In this document: one piece after another, positions 1 to 11,024 of the stretch | How the letters are laid out: each line of letters opens with the position of its first letter | Numbering within the stretch: the stretch's first letter is position 1 | NCBI RefSeq assembly: GCF_019218745.1 | Contig: NZ_JAHUXA010000009.1 | Coordinates: forward strand, 108,184-172,183 | DNA from: Enterobacter sp. ENT03 | GTDB lineage: Bacteria; Pseudomonadota; Gammaproteobacteria; Enterobacterales; Enterobacteriaceae | Direction: 5' to 3' | Length of the DNA stretch: 64,000 nt | The notes under the pieces: model-generated | What the model was told of the DNA's origin: nothing | The model's database searches: none | What the model saw: only the letters and a program-made list of their open reading frames with translations | Program-made: the position numbers and the translations under genes

Positions 1-178
1 AATCCGACAGCGTATCCGCCAGGGCGATGATCACCAGCGATACGGTCAGCAGGCCGAACTGGTGGTTGTCGATAATGCGCGCCAGCCACGTCATCTGCAC
101 CAGCCCAAGGCTGATGATGATCAAGGTGGCCATGGCTGACCACTTTGCGCCGCTGATGGTTTTTTCTCTCAGGCTCAT
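1..178 (-). CDS. wzxC: WzxC, colanic acid repeat-unit flippase (N-terminal fragment, cut by the window edge)
   Basis: Reading leftward from an ATG at 178 gives a frame that stays open to base 1. It starts MSLREKTISGAKW and runs into a hydrophobic segment and then an ARIIDNHQFGLL stretch, which I recognise as the start of E. coli WzxC. The family are inner-membrane polysaccharide exporters that move undecaprenyl-linked colanic acid units across the membrane. Only about 59 residues are inside the window. The start lies 11 bases after the wcaJ stop, so it is the next gene in the colanic acid operon. A plus-strand open frame over the same bases is only its antisense shadow. Confidence 0.9.
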   Translation of the reverse strand, partial: MSLREKTISGAKWSAMATLIIISLGLVQMTWLARIIDNHQFGLLTVSLVIIALADTLSD

Positions 179-189
179 GATGTGCTCGC

Positions 190-1584
190 TTAATACGCCG
201 CTTTGTTCACAAAGCCTTTAAAGATGGTGAGAAACACAATCTTAATATCGAACCAGAGGCTCCACTCGCGGATGTACTCCAGATCGAACTCGATGCGTTT
301 TTCCATTTTTTCCAGCGTGTCCGTCTCGCCGCGCCAGCCGTTGATTTGCGCCCAGCCGGTGATGCCCGGTTTCACTTTATGGCGCAGCATGTAGCCCTGG
401 ATCAGGGTGCGATACTGCTCGTTGTGCGCCACCGCATGAGGACGCGGCCCGACAATCGACATACCGCCGGTCAGCACGTTAATAAACTGCGGCAGTTCGT
501 CGAGAGAAGTACGGCGCAGGAAGTTACCCACTTTTGTGACGCGCGGATCGTTCTGCGTCGCCTGGGTCACCACGTCGGCGTTCTCCATCACCTTCATTGA
601 GCGGAACTTCCACACTTTGATCGGCTTACCGTCCATGCCATAGCGGGTCTGGCGGAAAATAATCGGCCCAGGCGAGCTCATTTTTACCGCCACGGCGATG
701 CACAGCAGCACCGGGGAGATGAGCAGCAGGATCAGCGAGGAAAGCACAATATCTTCCAGACGCTTTAGCACACGGTTCATGCCGGAGAGCGGCGTGTCAT
801 ACAGCGGCACCACCGGCACGCCGTTCATCTCTTCGATGCGCGAATGCAGGATATTGAAGGTAAACACATCAGGAATGAGGATCACCGAGCAGGTGGTATC
901 CGCCAGTTCGCGCACCAGGCGCTTAATGCCGGACTCCTCGCTCATCGGCATGGCGATGTAGACGTTATGGATTTTGGCGGCTTTCGCATCTTCCAGCAGC
1001 TGGTCGTAATTACCGGCCCAGTCGGCGGTCACGCCGCCCGGTTTGGCATCGTGATACACACCCACCACTTCAAAGCCGAGCCACGGCTCATGGCGGAAAC
1101 TGTCCAGCAGCACCTGGCCGACCGGCAGATCCCCTGCCACCGCCACGCGGCGCGTGTTATAGCCGTGATTGCGCAGCCAGCCCGCGAAAAAGCGGATCAG
1201 CGTGCGGCACACTACCAGCCCGACACTGCTCAGCAGATACCAGGCAAGGAAAACGGTAAACGGATTATCGAAATCGGCGTTAAACGCCATCAGCCCGGCG
1301 CTGAAAACCAGGCTCAGCGTCCAGTTTTGCAGCAGCAGCGCCAGCTCAGTCGAGATCTTCACGCCTCGCCAGGAACGGTAGAAATCGGTCATCCCGCCGA
1401 TCATCTGGAACACCACCAGCGTGATCAGGGCCATCAGCAGATGCAGGTAGAAAAAGGGTAACGCGTGTAGCTTGCAGACGATCCATAGCCCACCGAACAT
1501 GATGGTGATGTCTGAAAAACGCTGCACCATAGAGATTAACGATGCATTCGTTTTAGCTCGCTCGCGCTTTTTTAGATTTATCAT
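190..1584 (-). CDS. wcaJ: WcaJ, undecaprenyl-phosphate glucose-1-phosphate transferase
   Basis: This enzyme starts colanic acid repeat-unit assembly by moving glucose-1-phosphate from UDP-glucose to undecaprenyl phosphate at the inner membrane. The protein is 464 residues, the same length as E. coli WcaJ, and near-identical in its second half. Hydrophobic helices occupy roughly residues 25-130, followed by a cytoplasmic linker and another membrane segment near 280-305. The catalytic bacterial sugar transferase domain then shows WKFRSM, TSLDELPQ and SIVGPRPH. It lies in the minus-strand colanic operon, 61 bases below the cpsG stop. That gap holds a small GC-rich inverted repeat at about 1607-1630. 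Confidence 0.96.
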   Translation of the reverse strand: MINLKKRERAKTNASLISMVQRFSDITIMFGGLWIVCKLHALPFFYLHLLMALITLVVFQMIGGMTDFYRSWRGVKISTELALLLQNWTLSLVFSAGLMAFNADFDNPFTVFLAWYLLSSVGLVVCRTLIRFFAGWLRNHGYNTRRVAVAGDLPVGQVLLDSFRHEPWLGFEVVGVYHDAKPGGVTADWAGNYDQLLEDAKAAKIHNVYIAMPMSEESGIKRLVRELADTTCSVILIPDVFTFNILHSRIEEMNGVPVVPLYDTPLSGMNRVLKRLEDIVLSSLILLLISPVLLCIAVAVKMSSPGPIIFRQTRYGMDGKPIKVWKFRSMKVMENADVVTQATQNDPRVTKVGNFLRRTSLDELPQFINVLTGGMSIVGPRPHAVAHNEQYRTLIQGYMLRHKVKPGITGWAQINGWRGETDTLEKMEKRIEFDLEYIREWSLWFDIKIVFLTIFKGFVNKAAY

Positions 1585-1606
1585 CGTTGTTCCTGTTCTT
1601 AAGTCC

Positions 1607-1630
1607 CCTCGCCCCTTCCCGCGGGCGAGG
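1607..1630. repeat. Small GC-rich inverted repeat between cpsG and wcaJ
   Basis: The arms CCTCGCC and GGCGAGG flank a GC-rich centre in the short cpsG-wcaJ gap. It resembles a single remnant unit of the larger GC-rich palindromes seen at 13.6, 43.3 and 52.7 kb. As RNA on the colanic operon transcript it would fold into a hairpin, but it has no T-run, so it is not an obvious terminator. Confidence 0.5.
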
Positions 1631-1645
1631 AGAAACCAAGCTCGA

Positions 1646-3016
1646 CTACTGGTTCAACAGCGCCAGAATTTCCTTTGTTCGTGCCTCCATCAGCGCCACG
1701 TCACCCCGCGATTCCACGTTGAGGCGCACAACCGGCTCGGTATTAGAGGAGCGCAGGTTAAAGCGCCATTCCGCAAACGCCATGCTGATGCCGTCGGTAT
1801 GGTCGATTTCCAGCGCGCTGGCGGCATAATGCTGCTCCACGCGGGCGATGGCGGTGGCCGGATCCGCAAGCTTGCTGTTGATTTCGCCGCTCGCCGGGAA
1901 CGCCGCCATACGATCGCGTACCAGCTCGGCCAGCGACTGGCCTTTCACGCAGAGCAGTTCCGCCACCAGCAGCCACGGGATCATGCCGCTGTCGCAGTAG
2001 GCAAAATCGCGGAAATAGTGATGAGCGCTCATTTCGCCGCCGTAGATGGCATCTTCTTCGCGCATACGCTCTTTAATGAACGCATGACCGGTTTTTGACA
2101 TCACCGGTTGACCGCCTGCCGCTTTCACCACATCGACGGTGTTCCAGGACAGACGCGGATCGTGAATGATCTTCGCGCCAGGGTGTTTTTCGAGGAAGGC
2201 TTCCGCCAGCAGGCCAACAATGTAATAGCCTTCGATGAACTGGCCATCGCCGTCGAACAGGAAGCAGCGGTCAAAATCACCGTCGAAGGCGATCCCCATG
2301 TCGGCCTTGTGCTCGATCACCGCATTGCGGGTATCATCGCGGCACTCCGGCAGCAGCGGGTTAGGAATACCGTTCGGGAAGTTGCCGTCCGGGTTGTTGT
2401 GCACCTTGATAAAGGTCACCGGCAGGTTCAGCGCCTTAAAGCGCGCTTCGATGGCGTCCACCACCGGACCGGCCGCGCCGTTACCGGAGTTAATCACCAA
2501 CTTCAGCGGCGTAATGTTAGTGGTGTCGATATAACCCAGCAGGTGATCGATATAGGCATCGCGCAGTTCAATCTGCTTGTAGCTGCCGCGTTTTTCCGGG
2601 TTCACCGGCGGAAAATCATTGGCTTCCGCCAGACGCTGCACGTCGCGCAGGCCGGTATCGCCGCTGATGGGACGCGCGCCTTTGCGCACCAGCTTCATGC
2701 CGTTGTAGTCCATCGGGTTATGGCTGGCGGTCACTTCGATACCACCGTCCACGCCGAGGTGGAAGGTGGCAAAATAGATCTCTTCGGTGCCAGACAGACC
2801 GATGTCCAGCACATCAACGCCTGCGTCCTGTAATCCCTTTGCCAGCGCCAGCTTCAACGCTTCACTGGTCAGACGCACATCACCGCCGAGCACAATAGTC
2901 TGCGGCTTCAGGTATTCGCCGTAAGCGCGGCCAATGCGCCAGGCGATGTCTTCGTTCAGCTCTTCTCCGAGCTTGCCGCGAATATCGTAGGCTTTGAAAC
3001 AGGTTAATTTTTCCAT
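1646..3016 (-). CDS. cpsG: CpsG (ManB), phosphomannomutase
   Basis: It interconverts mannose-6-phosphate and mannose-1-phosphate in the cytoplasm, feeding GDP-mannose and GDP-fucose synthesis for colanic acid. The 456-residue protein has the phosphohexomutase layout. The active-site serine loop is [11 protein letters not shown] (Ser98), a metal-binding DGDFDR loop lies near residue 245, and a sugar-binding GGEMSAHH loop and a C-terminal [14 protein letters not shown] phosphate-binding segment follow. An ATG eight codons upstream (3040) is open, but I chose 3016. It has a GAGG ribosome site just ahead and matches the family start [15 protein letters not shown]. The 217-base gap to cpsB holds three REP elements. 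Confidence 0.96.
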   Translation of the reverse strand: MEKLTCFKAYDIRGKLGEELNEDIAWRIGRAYGEYLKPQTIVLGGDVRLTSEALKLALAKGLQDAGVDVLDIGLSGTEEIYFATFHLGVDGGIEVTASHNPMDYNGMKLVRKGARPISGDTGLRDVQRLAEANDFPPVNPEKRGSYKQIELRDAYIDHLLGYIDTTNITPLKLVINSGNGAAGPVVDAIEARFKALNLPVTFIKVHNNPDGNFPNGIPNPLLPECRDDTRNAVIEHKADMGIAFDGDFDRCFLFDGDGQFIEGYYIVGLLAEAFLEKHPGAKIIHDPRLSWNTVDVVKAAGGQPVMSKTGHAFIKERMREEDAIYGGEMSAHHYFRDFAYCDSGMIPWLLVAELLCVKGQSLAELVRDRMAAFPASGEINSKLADPATAIARVEQHYAASALEIDHTDGISMAFAEWRFNLRSSNTEPVVRLNVESRGDVALMEARTKEILALLNQ

Positions 3017-3075
3017 GATTACCTCGTTTTCAGGCGACACACAGCCTGGGCCCGTTGGGGCAAATTTATTAGTTG

Positions 3076-3232
3076 TTCTTGCCCGGTGGCGCTTTGCTAA
3101 CCGGGCCTGGGTGCTGATCTGAACTTCTCTTGCCCGGTGGCGCTTCGCTTACCGGGCCTACAGTCATTCACCTGACCGACATTCATTCACCTGTAGGCCC
3201 GGCAAGCCTGCGCCGCCGGGCGCTGTTCAGCC
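3076..3232. repeat. Cluster of three REP elements between cpsB and cpsG
   Basis: Three copies of an imperfect palindrome of the type TTGCCCGGTGGCGC...GCCGGGCCTAC occur at about 3079-3110, 3129-3163 and, inverted, 3193-3232. The alternation of orientation is that of a BIME. It sits within an operon, so its hairpins would be on the mRNA between cpsB and cpsG, where REPs are known to affect transcript stability. Confidence 0.85.
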
Positions 3233-3233
3233 A

Positions 3234-4670
3234 CTACACCCGACCGTAACGATCCTCAAACCGCACAATGTCATCTTCTTCCAGATACGACCCGGAACGG
3301 ACTTCAATCAAATCCAGCGGGATCTTGCCGGGGTTTTCGAGGCAGTGCGTGGCACCGAGCGGGATATAAATCGACTCGTTTTCACCCAGTAACTTGATGT
3401 CATCGTTAATGGTCACTTTGGCGGTGCCCGCCACCACGATCCAATGCTCGGCGCGATGATGATGCATTTGCAGCGACAGCCCTTCGCCTGGCTTCACGGT
3501 GATGCGTTTCACCTGATAGCGTTCGCCGGAATCAATCGAATCGTATTTGCCCCACGGACGGTACACTTCACGATGAATGTGATGCTCGTGGCGGCCTTCG
3601 GCTTTGATTTGCTCGACCACTTTTTTCACGTCCTGTACCGCATTACGATCGGCGATCAGCACCGCGTCTTTGGTCTGAACCACCACCAGATCTTTCACGC
3701 CCACGGTGGTCACCAGACCAGACTCGGCATACACGTAGCTGTTTTCGGTTTTATGGCTGATGACATCGCCATGATGCACGTTGCCTTCCGGCGTATGGGC
3801 GCTGATTTCCCACAGCGACGACCAGGAACCGACATCGCTCCAGCCGGCGTCCATCGGCACCACCACCGCATCGGCGGTTTTTTCCATCACCGCGTAATCG
3901 ACAGACTCTTCCGGGCAGGCGAGAAACGCCTCTTCATCCACACGGATAAAATCGAGATCCGGATCGACGCCATCCATCGCTTTACTACAGGCCTGCAAAA
4001 TATCCGGACGGAATTTTTTCAGCTCCTCCAGGAAACGACCGGCGCGGAACAGGAACATCCCGCTGTTCCAGTAATACTCGCCGCTGGCGACATAAGCCTG
4101 GGCGGTATCGAGATCGGGTTTTTCAACGAACTGCGCCACTTCAAAGGCAACCGCATCGGCCTGGCCCTGGCTGACCGCACCACGGCGGATGTAGCCATAC
4201 CCGGTTTCTGGCAGATCCGGCACGATGCCGAAGGTCACCAGTTTGCCGCTCTCGGCGTAGGGCATCGCTGCACGCACCGCATCGCGGAAGGCTTCTTCGT
4301 TCTGGATCACATGATCCGCCGCCAGCACCAGCATCAGCGGATCGCTGTCCGGGCTGTTACGCTGTGCCGCCAGCGCGGCAAGGGCGATGGCCGGGGCGGT
4401 GTTACGCCCGGCAGGTTCAAGAATGATGTTCTCCGTCAGCTTGTTCAGCTGGCGCAGCTGTTCAGCCACGATAAAGCGGTGCTGCTCGTTGCAGATCACC
4501 ACCGGGCTTTCACACTTCACGCCGTTCAGACGATTTACCGTCGTCTGCAGCATGGTCAGATCGCCTTTCAGGCACAGAAACTGTTTTGGATAGAGTACGC
4601 GGGACAGCGGCCACAGGCGGCTGCCGGAGCCACCGGCCATTACTACCGGATAGAGCGTGGGTTGACTCAT
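3234..4670 (-). CDS. cpsB: CpsB (ManC), mannose-1-phosphate guanylyltransferase
   Basis: It makes GDP-mannose from mannose-1-phosphate and GTP, the precursor of GDP-fucose for colanic acid. At 478 residues it matches E. coli CpsB. The N-terminal nucleotidyltransferase carries the pyrophosphorylase signature [15 protein letters not shown] (from residue 10), then LAADHVI and the sugar-binding FVEKP. The C-terminal cupin domain, of mannose-6-phosphate-isomerase type, shows [12 protein letters not shown] and [10 protein letters not shown]. It starts three bases after the wcaI stop. A 420-codon plus-strand open frame over it is a composition artefact. Confidence 0.97.
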   Translation of the reverse strand: MSQPTLYPVVMAGGSGSRLWPLSRVLYPKQFLCLKGDLTMLQTTVNRLNGVKCESPVVICNEQHRFIVAEQLRQLNKLTENIILEPAGRNTAPAIALAALAAQRNSPDSDPLMLVLAADHVIQNEEAFRDAVRAAMPYAESGKLVTFGIVPDLPETGYGYIRRGAVSQGQADAVAFEVAQFVEKPDLDTAQAYVASGEYYWNSGMFLFRAGRFLEELKKFRPDILQACSKAMDGVDPDLDFIRVDEEAFLACPEESVDYAVMEKTADAVVVPMDAGWSDVGSWSSLWEISAHTPEGNVHHGDVISHKTENSYVYAESGLVTTVGVKDLVVVQTKDAVLIADRNAVQDVKKVVEQIKAEGRHEHHIHREVYRPWGKYDSIDSGERYQVKRITVKPGEGLSLQMHHHRAEHWIVVAGTAKVTINDDIKLLGENESIYIPLGATHCLENPGKIPLDLIEVRSGSYLEEDDIVRFEDRYGRV

Positions 4671-4673
4671 TGT

Positions 4674-5897
4674 TTAATCCCGAATATCTGCAATAAATTG
4701 GCTTAACACGTTCTCTTTTTCGAGCGTGCGTTCGGCATATTCACGTGCCACCGTGTTGGATTTGGGCATCAGCAGGGCCTGGCCAATGCCGTCGATCAGC
4801 GCGTCAACCGATTCCGGCTCCACGCAGACCGCGATCCCCGGACAGGTGTCGCACAGTTGCCCCAGTTCGGTGTGGCGCTCAGCGGTGATCACCGCGTTGC
4901 CGCCCACCGCAAGAATATTGGTCAGCTTCGACGGCAGTACCGCGTCAGCCGCGCCGCGTTTCTGGATCACCAGATGGCAGTCCGCCAGTTTCAGCAGCGC
5001 CGGCAGCGCGTCATAAGACTGCAACGGATGAAAAATCACGTTGCTCAGGCCACGCTCGCGGGCCATTTTTTCCAGTCGTGCTTTGCCGCCGCCCTGGCCG
5101 ACAATCACGAACAGCCACGGCTTGTCGCGCAGGCGGTCAGCGGCGTCAATCACGCTCTCCAGCCCCTGCTTCTCGCCGATGTTGCCGGAATAGAGAATGA
5201 TTTTTTTATCCGCTGGCAGGCCGAGTTGCTGACGAAGCGGCAAAGCCTCGGCGTCAGTGACGTCGCGAAAACGCGCCACTTCCGACCAGTTGGGGAAGAA
5301 AATCACCCGCTCAGCCGGTACGCCTTTTTCCTGCGCTTTATTCATCATCGAGCGCGAAATCGTCGAGACGTTATCGACGTTGTGCAGGCCGCTGCGCTCA
5401 AAAGCGCTGGCAAGACGGGCCACGCGCCCGCCCTGACCTTTACCGGCCATGCCGAGGCCAAGCATGGCATCGACTTCATAATCCTGAATGTGCAGCACGG
5501 TGCGGGCGCCGGAGAGTTTTGCCAGCAGGCGCATGCCCGGCGTGCAAAACAGCGTCGGCACCACGCCGATAATGCGATCCGGCTTCCAGCGACGTTGCGC
5601 CATCAGCGGAAAGAAACTGCTCAGCGCAAAGCTGCCCAGATGGATCAGGCGCTTTAAGGTGGTCGGGGTTTTGGGGACATACAGCGGGCAGCGCCAGACG
5701 GTCGCTGCCCCCTCTTCCCGACGCCAGCGCCAGGCCGAGTAAGGCTCGCCCACTTTCCATTCCGGGTAGTACGGCGGCGCGGTAATGACGCGAACGTCAT
5801 GGCCCTGACGGGCCATCCATTCCACCATCTCGCCGGTGTACTTACCGATCCCGGTCAGCTCCGGCGAGTAGTTAATGCCATACACCAGGATTTTCAT
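4674..5897 (-). CDS. wcaI: WcaI, colanic acid glycosyltransferase
   Basis: This is a GT4-type (GT-B fold) glycosyltransferase of 407 residues, exactly the length of E. coli WcaI and highly similar throughout. It is proposed to add a fucose to the lipid-linked colanic acid intermediate. Visible landmarks are the N-terminal [16 protein letters not shown], the middle [13 protein letters not shown] and, in the donor-binding C-terminal half, [21 protein letters not shown]. Its ATG overlaps the gmm stop by four bases (ATGA), which indicates translational coupling in the operon. Confidence 0.95.
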   Translation of the reverse strand: MKILVYGINYSPELTGIGKYTGEMVEWMARQGHDVRVITAPPYYPEWKVGEPYSAWRWRREEGAATVWRCPLYVPKTPTTLKRLIHLGSFALSSFFPLMAQRRWKPDRIIGVVPTLFCTPGMRLLAKLSGARTVLHIQDYEVDAMLGLGMAGKGQGGRVARLASAFERSGLHNVDNVSTISRSMMNKAQEKGVPAERVIFFPNWSEVARFRDVTDAEALPLRQQLGLPADKKIILYSGNIGEKQGLESVIDAADRLRDKPWLFVIVGQGGGKARLEKMARERGLSNVIFHPLQSYDALPALLKLADCHLVIQKRGAADAVLPSKLTNILAVGGNAVITAERHTELGQLCDTCPGIAVCVEPESVDALIDGIGQALLMPKSNTVAREYAERTLEKENVLSQFIADIRD

Positions 5898-6370
5898 AAG
5901 CCCGGTACCCCGGACTTATCGGCACGGAAATAGGCGCGGCTGTTGTCGTGCACGTTCTCGCTGTTCACGATTGCGTCAGGCGTCATCCAGCGCCACGCCC
6001 CGTGCTGCTCGGCGGGCAGCGTCAGGCTGTTCTCATCCACGCGGACGCGGAAACCAAGCACGATGTAGTGCGTGGAAAAATCGCGGCCGGAGAAGTTGTC
6101 GTCATAGAAGTGCTGCCAGACGCCGTAAAACTCGCCTGCCGACATCGGCAGACGGGTTCCCAGTTCCGCAAGGGTCAGGCGCTCGAAGGCGCTGGCCAGC
6201 GGCTCATCCTTTTGTACGCGACCGCCAGGGACAAACCAGTATCCCTGGGCCGGACGGTTGGTGCGTTCTCCCAGCAGAACCTCACCGCGCGAGTTTTCCA
6301 CGATCAGATCGATGGAGATCAGCGGCGTTGAGCGCACTACTGTGGCGAAGTCTTCTTGACTCAAAAACAT
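5894..6370 (-). CDS. gmm: Gmm, GDP-mannose mannosyl hydrolase (Nudix family)
   Basis: The protein is a 158-residue Nudix enzyme that hydrolyses GDP-mannose and GDP-glucose to GDP and the free sugar. It probably tunes GDP-sugar pools in the cytoplasm. Its Nudix region is the variant known for this family: [14 protein letters not shown] is followed by [11 protein letters not shown], without the canonical REUXEE spacing. It lies between fcl (two bases away) and wcaI (four-base overlap), in the order seen in E. coli. Confidence 0.95.
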   Translation of the reverse strand: MFLSQEDFATVVRSTPLISIDLIVENSRGEVLLGERTNRPAQGYWFVPGGRVQKDEPLASAFERLTLAELGTRLPMSAGEFYGVWQHFYDDNFSGRDFSTHYIVLGFRVRVDENSLTLPAEQHGAWRWMTPDAIVNSENVHDNSRAYFRADKSGVPGL

Positions 6371-6372
6371 GC

Positions 6373-7338
6373 TTACCCCCGGAACCGGTGCTGGTTTTCA
6401 AGGAACCACTGATAGGTGCTTGCCAGCCCCTGCTCCAGTGACACCTCGTGATACCAGCCAAGCTGATGCAGACGAGTCACATCAAGCAGCTTGCGCGGTG
6501 TACCGTCGGGTTTGCTGGCGTCGAACACCACGCGGCCTTTAAAGCCGGTGACCTGCGCAAGGGTTTGCGCCAGTTCACGAATGGTGCAGTCCACGCCGGT
6601 ACCGACGTTGATGTGCGACAGCATCGGTTCGGTGTTCTCTTCCCACACTTCGCGATCCAGCTCCATCACGTGAATGCTGGCAGCCGCCATATCATCCACA
6701 TGCAGGAATTCGCGCATCGGCGTACCGCTGCCCCACACCACCACATCCGTGGCGTTCTCCTGGGCCGCTTCATGGAAACGACGCAGCAGCGCCGGGATCA
6801 CATGGGAGTTGCTCGGGTGGAAATTATCGTTCGGGCCATATAGGTTAGTCGGCATTACCGAACGATAATCACGTCCGTACTGGCGGTTGTAAGACTCGCA
6901 CAGTTTGATCCCGGCAATCTTGGCAATCGCGTACGGCTCGTTGGTCGCTTCAAGCGTGCCCTGCAACAGCTCGCTTTCCGCCATCGGCTGCTTCGCCATT
7001 TTCGGGTAAATGCAGGATGAGCCGAGGAACAGCAACTTGTTCACGTTGTGCGTATGCGCCGCGTGAATAATATTGCTCTCGATCATCAGGTTCTCGAAAA
7101 TGAACTCCGCCGGGTAGGTATTGTTCGCCACAATACCGCCCACTTTCGCCGCCGCCAGGTAAACCTGGTCAATGGACTCGGTGGCAAAGAAATCATTGAC
7201 CGCACGGGCGTCCAGCAGATTGAGTTCATCACGGGTACGCAGGACGAGCTCAACGTCCCCGCGTTGCTCAAGCTGTCGTACGATGGCCGATCCCACCATT
7301 CCACGATGGCCGGCCACAAAGATACGTTGTTTGCTCAT
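6373..7338 (-). CDS. fcl: Fcl (WcaG), GDP-L-fucose synthase
   Basis: It converts GDP-4-keto-6-deoxymannose to GDP-L-fucose by epimerisation at C3 and C5 and an NADPH-dependent reduction. The 321-residue short-chain dehydrogenase has the Rossmann loop [10 protein letters not shown] at residues 10-19. The catalytic set is Ser107, Cys109 (GSSCIYPK), Tyr136 and Lys140 (YAIAK). It directly follows gmd, the enzyme that makes its substrate, with two bases between them. Confidence 0.97.
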   Translation of the reverse strand: MSKQRIFVAGHRGMVGSAIVRQLEQRGDVELVLRTRDELNLLDARAVNDFFATESIDQVYLAAAKVGGIVANNTYPAEFIFENLMIESNIIHAAHTHNVNKLLFLGSSCIYPKMAKQPMAESELLQGTLEATNEPYAIAKIAGIKLCESYNRQYGRDYRSVMPTNLYGPNDNFHPSNSHVIPALLRRFHEAAQENATDVVVWGSGTPMREFLHVDDMAAASIHVMELDREVWEENTEPMLSHINVGTGVDCTIRELAQTLAQVTGFKGRVVFDASKPDGTPRKLLDVTRLHQLGWYHEVSLEQGLASTYQWFLENQHRFRG

Positions 7339-7340
7339 GC

Positions 7341-8462
7341 TTACGACTCCAGCGCGATGGCGACCTCGAAGCCATGAGCTTTCAGCAGCGAGTGTTTCTT
7401 AGCCGCTTCCAGATCCTTGGCTACCATTTCAGAGACCATCTCCTGCAGGGTAGTTTCTGGTTTCCAGCCCAGTTTTTCGTGTGCTTTGGTCGGGTCACCC
7501 AGCAGGGTTTCCACTTCCGCCGGACGGAAGTAACGCGGGTCAACAGAAACAATCACATCGCCAGGCTTCACGCCCGGTGCATCGTGACCAGTTACGGACA
7601 CCACAATGCCTTTCTCGTCAACGCCAGTGCCTTCAAAGCGCAGTTTGATACCCAGCTGAGCCGCTGCCATTTCCACGAACTGACGTACGGAGTACTGCAC
7701 GCCGGTTGCGATAACGAAATCTTCCGGGTGATCCTGTTGCAGCATCATCCACTGCATTTTCACGTAGTCTTTCGCATGGCCCCAGTCACGCAGGGAGTCC
7801 ATGTTGCCGAGGTACAGGCAGGATTCCAGACCCTGAGCGATGTTGGCGATAGCACGGGTAATTTTACGGGTCACGAAGGTTTCGCCGCGACGCGGGGATT
7901 CGTGGTTAAACAGGATGCCGTTACAGGCATACATGCCATAGGATTCGCGGTAGTTAACGGTGATCCAGTAAGCGTACAGTTTGGCAACGGCATACGGAGA
8001 ACGCGGGTAGAACGGCGTGGTCTCTTTCTGCGGGATTTCCTGCACCAGACCATAGAGTTCAGAGGTGGATGCCTGATAGAAACGGGTTTTCTTTTCCAGG
8101 CCGAGGAAACGGATCGCTTCCAGCAGACGCAGGGTACCCATGGCGTCAACATCCGCCGTGTATTCCGGGGATTCGAAGGAAACCGCAACGTGGCTCATCG
8201 CACCCAGGTTGTACACTTCATCCGGCTGCACTTCCTGCAGGATGCGCGTCAGGTTGGAGCTGTCGGTCAGATCGCCATAGTGCAGGTGGAATTTCGGGTT
8301 GCTGGTATGCGGATCCTGGTAGATATGATCCACACGCTCAGTGTTAAAAGAGGAAGCACGACGTTTGATGCCGTGAACTTCATAACCCTTCTCCAGGAGA
8401 AGTTCAGCCAGATAAGAGCCATCCTGTCCGGTTACGCCGGTGATGAGAGCAACTTTACTCAT
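7341..8462 (-). CDS. gmd: Gmd, GDP-mannose 4,6-dehydratase
   Basis: It performs the first committed step to GDP-fucose: dehydration of GDP-mannose to GDP-4-keto-6-deoxymannose with bound NADP. The 373-residue protein has the nucleotide loop [10 protein letters not shown] at residues 9-18. The catalytic residues are Ser133 and Glu135 (ASTSELYG) with Tyr157 and Lys161 (SPYAVAK). The ATG overlaps the wcaF stop by four bases. Codon choice looks more optimised than in neighbouring transferase genes, suggesting higher expression; that is an impression, not a measurement. Confidence 0.97.
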   Translation of the reverse strand: MSKVALITGVTGQDGSYLAELLLEKGYEVHGIKRRASSFNTERVDHIYQDPHTSNPKFHLHYGDLTDSSNLTRILQEVQPDEVYNLGAMSHVAVSFESPEYTADVDAMGTLRLLEAIRFLGLEKKTRFYQASTSELYGLVQEIPQKETTPFYPRSPYAVAKLYAYWITVNYRESYGMYACNGILFNHESPRRGETFVTRKITRAIANIAQGLESCLYLGNMDSLRDWGHAKDYVKMQWMMLQQDHPEDFVIATGVQYSVRQFVEMAAAQLGIKLRFEGTGVDEKGIVVSVTGHDAPGVKPGDVIVSVDPRYFRPAEVETLLGDPTKAHEKLGWKPETTLQEMVSEMVAKDLEAAKKHSLLKAHGFEVAIALES

Positions 8463-9028
8463 AATTTATTTTCCTCAAAAGGTGCCGTTTCGACGCGTTT
8501 GCGCGTCACCACTGCGGGATTACCCCGGCAAATCACGTTCGCCGGAAGCGTCTTAAAAACACTGCTACGGGCGCCAACTACGGTGCCGTCGCCAATCTGT
8601 ACGCCGGGAGCGACGAAAACATCCGTTGCCAGCCAGCATTTATCGCCAATCACAATGGGAGTGGCATTAATATCGAAATGCGCACTCTGATAATCGTGAC
8701 TGCCCGTACATAAATAACACTTTTGTGACACCACAGAATTCGCGCCGATGGTGATGTCGCCCAGCGTATATAACACCGCGTCATCACCCACCCAGCTATA
8801 ATCACCGAGCGTTAATTTCCATGGATACGTAATTTTTACTGACGGGCGGATCACCACGCCTTTACCAATTTTTGCGCCAAAAAGACGCAATAAAAATGCG
8901 CGCCAGCGGTACATGACCTGCGGTGACCAGGCAAATAATGTCGCCTGCACTGCCCACCAGAGCTGAACTTTAAGCGCACTGGCCCCGCGGAAGCCGGCGG
9001 GTACCGTGAATCCGTTTAATTCCTGCAT
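8459..9028 (-). CDS. wcaF: WcaF, colanic acid acetyltransferase
   Basis: This 189-residue protein belongs to the left-handed beta-helix hexapeptide acetyltransferases, which use acetyl-CoA to O-acetylate sugars on the growing repeat unit. The repeats are visible as [49 protein letters not shown] (the catalytic His region) and [15 protein letters not shown]. It is a few residues longer at the C terminus than E. coli WcaF (182), where the tail overlaps the gmd start. It lies 15 bases below wcaE. Confidence 0.95.
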   Translation of the reverse strand: MQELNGFTVPAGFRGASALKVQLWWAVQATLFAWSPQVMYRWRAFLLRLFGAKIGKGVVIRPSVKITYPWKLTLGDYSWVGDDAVLYTLGDITIGANSVVSQKCYLCTGSHDYQSAHFDINATPIVIGDKCWLATDVFVAPGVQIGDGTVVGARSSVFKTLPANVICRGNPAVVTRKRVETAPFEENKL

Positions 9029-9043
9029 CGTATTTCCTTATAT

Positions 9044-9790
9044 TCAGACTTTGTTATATAAGGCTTTTGTTTTACCGGTTGTGCGTTTGCGCAGCAGGTA
9101 AGAAAGCTCTGCCCAAAATGCCGGCACGCGTAATATTTTACGCTGCACATTTCTGGCATCCTGGCATAATTCCAGATTATTCGAGGTTGACACGCCGCCC
9201 ATCGAAAATTCGGATACCAGTCCTTTCAGGCGCTTAAAGGCGTATCCCGCTTTATACATACGGGCGGCCAGCGCATAATCGGAAGAGACTTTATATTGTA
9301 AATCGTAGGGGTAGGTTTTTAGACCGCTCACCGGGAAGAATATAGCCTGATGGCTGGCCGGTAAGCTGTGGTAGATATACCATCCATGTTTCGCGCCGCG
9401 GCGAATTTTTTTTCCGTCGCCAAAATCAAGCAACGCATCGCCAATAACCATGGCGCTTTCCGGGGCGTTTTCCAGCTGGCGTACCACGTTGGCGGCGTCC
9501 GGGTGGAAAATATCACCGGAATTCAGGAACAGGGCAAAGCGCCCTTCCGCCATCGCGATGCCTTTATTCATTGCATCGTAAATGCCTTTATCTTTCTCGC
9601 TGATATAACGTAAGTTGTACTGACCGTTAAGGTTTTCCAGAAATTCTGCGGTGCCATCCTGGGAGCCACCGTCCACCACGATCCATTCGAAGGTGATGTC
9701 ATGTGCCTGTGCCAGATGCGCCAGTGACGCATAAGTTTTCGCCACGCCGTCATAATTTCGAAACGCGACAGTAATGACACTTAGGAGCAT
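9044..9790 (-). CDS. wcaE: WcaE, colanic acid glycosyltransferase
   Basis: This is a GT2-family (GT-A fold) cytoplasmic glycosyltransferase of 248 residues that adds one sugar of the colanic acid repeat. The start [12 protein letters not shown] is followed by [12 protein letters not shown] (nucleotide-binding), [23 protein letters not shown] (DxD-like region) and ASHQAIFF. The frame is open three codons further up, but the ATG at 9790 matches the family start. It comes ten bases after the wcaD stop. The gene is AT-richer than gmd and fcl, as is common for polysaccharide genes. Confidence 0.94.
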   Translation of the reverse strand: MLLSVITVAFRNYDGVAKTYASLAHLAQAHDITFEWIVVDGGSQDGTAEFLENLNGQYNLRYISEKDKGIYDAMNKGIAMAEGRFALFLNSGDIFHPDAANVVRQLENAPESAMVIGDALLDFGDGKKIRRGAKHGWYIYHSLPASHQAIFFPVSGLKTYPYDLQYKVSSDYALAARMYKAGYAFKRLKGLVSEFSMGGVSTSNNLELCQDARNVQRKILRVPAFWAELSYLLRKRTTGKTKALYNKV

Positions 9791-9800
9791 GTAAACCACC

Positions 9801-11024
9801 TCATCTTGAATGCGTAATATTCAGCGCTTTGCGCAAAATAAAAGGGCAGACGATTAAAAAAGCATATTCTGGACTGAAAATCGAACCGGTGAAAAACAAT
9901 GACACCGGGGTAAAAAGAAAAAGTTGAACGCGATAATTCTGATTATTACCAAACGCGTTAATCATCATTTTTACCACTTTCGACATGTACCATATCGTCA
10001 GTAACACTGCGAACCATGAGAAATAAATGATCAGCAGATACAGCCCATTGTCTATTGTTTTCCCGACGTCCGCACCGTTAAAGATTCCGAATGATGCAAC
10101 ATATTCATAAAGCGAACCGAAGCGCACTACGCCGTCGATATTGGTTAATGAATAGCCCACCATCGCCAGCGGCCCGATGATACGGTAATAAGAAGATGAG
10201 CCTTCTGTACCCAAATCACCCAGACGTTCCGAAATATAAGGAAATGCGAATACTACGCCGACCATAAACACGGCGAGTGAAATTATTGCCAGGGGCAGCT
10301 TTTTCTTAATCGCCTCTTTATTCAGATACTGGAATGCCCATTCCAGCAGGTAAAACAGGATAAATGTCATTACTCCGGAGAACGATCCTGAGAGAACTAT
10401 CCCTGCCAGAATCATAGCATCGGTCTTGGGCGTTTTGATACCAAACTGTTTGATGCTGAGCCAAATTGAGATTAACGCCAGAGCGAAGAACGCTGGCTCG
10501 AAATACATAGCAGTGGTTCGTTTACCACCAAACTTAATGAAATTCAGAACATAGCTGTTACTGTAAATCAGATATTTCGAAATATTCTCCATCAGGCTAC
10601 TGCCACCGCTGAGAATAATCTGCGCCATTTCAGCCGCGGCGAGCATGACGACAAAACCCACCACCAGCCAGAAGAAACGCAAAATCTTGAGATAGTTGTG
10701 CGGCGAAATCGTTTTAAAGCGAATACTCCACACCATGCCGATAATGATCACCAGATAGACAAACAGCAGCGTCGAGGTGACATACTTTCCGGCATTCAGC
10801 GACTGACCGAAAATGTAGTTGAACAGGGTCAGCCCCGCGCCGATGCCCAGCGCAATCATCAGCTTCTTGATGCTGATCTTATCGACATACAGCAGCAGCA
10901 TGACCGGTAAAAACGTGACGATGGTTATCGGGAAGCTCTCCCCTATCTGGGCGATCTTAACGTTCACCAGCAGATAGATGAGCGGCAACAGCAGATAACT
11001 ACAGACTCTGATAGAACGAGACAT
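9801..11024 (-). CDS. wcaD: WcaD, colanic acid polymerase (Wzy-type)
   Basis: This 407-residue integral membrane protein is thought to polymerise colanic acid repeat units at the periplasmic face. It begins [21 protein letters not shown] and has about ten hydrophobic helices. The conserved [11 protein letters not shown] periplasmic loop and the [16 protein letters not shown] end match the E. coli protein. The open frame extends upstream to 11216, but that part reads wcaC out of frame and is not real. The true start overlaps the end of wcaC by 26 bases. Confidence 0.94.
   Translation of the reverse strand: MSRSIRVCSYLLLPLIYLLVNVKIAQIGESFPITIVTFLPVMLLLYVDKISIKKLMIALGIGAGLTLFNYIFGQSLNAGKYVTSTLLFVYLVIIIGMVWSIRFKTISPHNYLKILRFFWLVVGFVVMLAAAEMAQIILSGGSSLMENISKYLIYSNSYVLNFIKFGGKRTTAMYFEPAFFALALISIWLSIKQFGIKTPKTDAMILAGIVLSGSFSGVMTFILFYLLEWAFQYLNKEAIKKKLPLAIISLAVFMVGVVFAFPYISERLGDLGTEGSSSYYRIIGPLAMVGYSLTNIDGVVRFGSLYEYVASFGIFNGADVGKTIDNGLYLLIIYFSWFAVLLTIWYMSKVVKMMINAFGNNQNYRVQLFLFTPVSLFFTGSIFSPEYAFLIVCPFILRKALNITHSR

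Noticed and set aside
3444..4706. A 420-codon plus-strand open frame over cpsB
   Set aside because: Same reason: antisense to a gene near-identical to E. coli CpsB, with no ribosome site and composition bias only.
7374..8690. A 438-codon plus-strand open frame over gmd
   Set aside because: Antisense shadow of gmd; the translation shows no domain and crosses the wcaF boundary.
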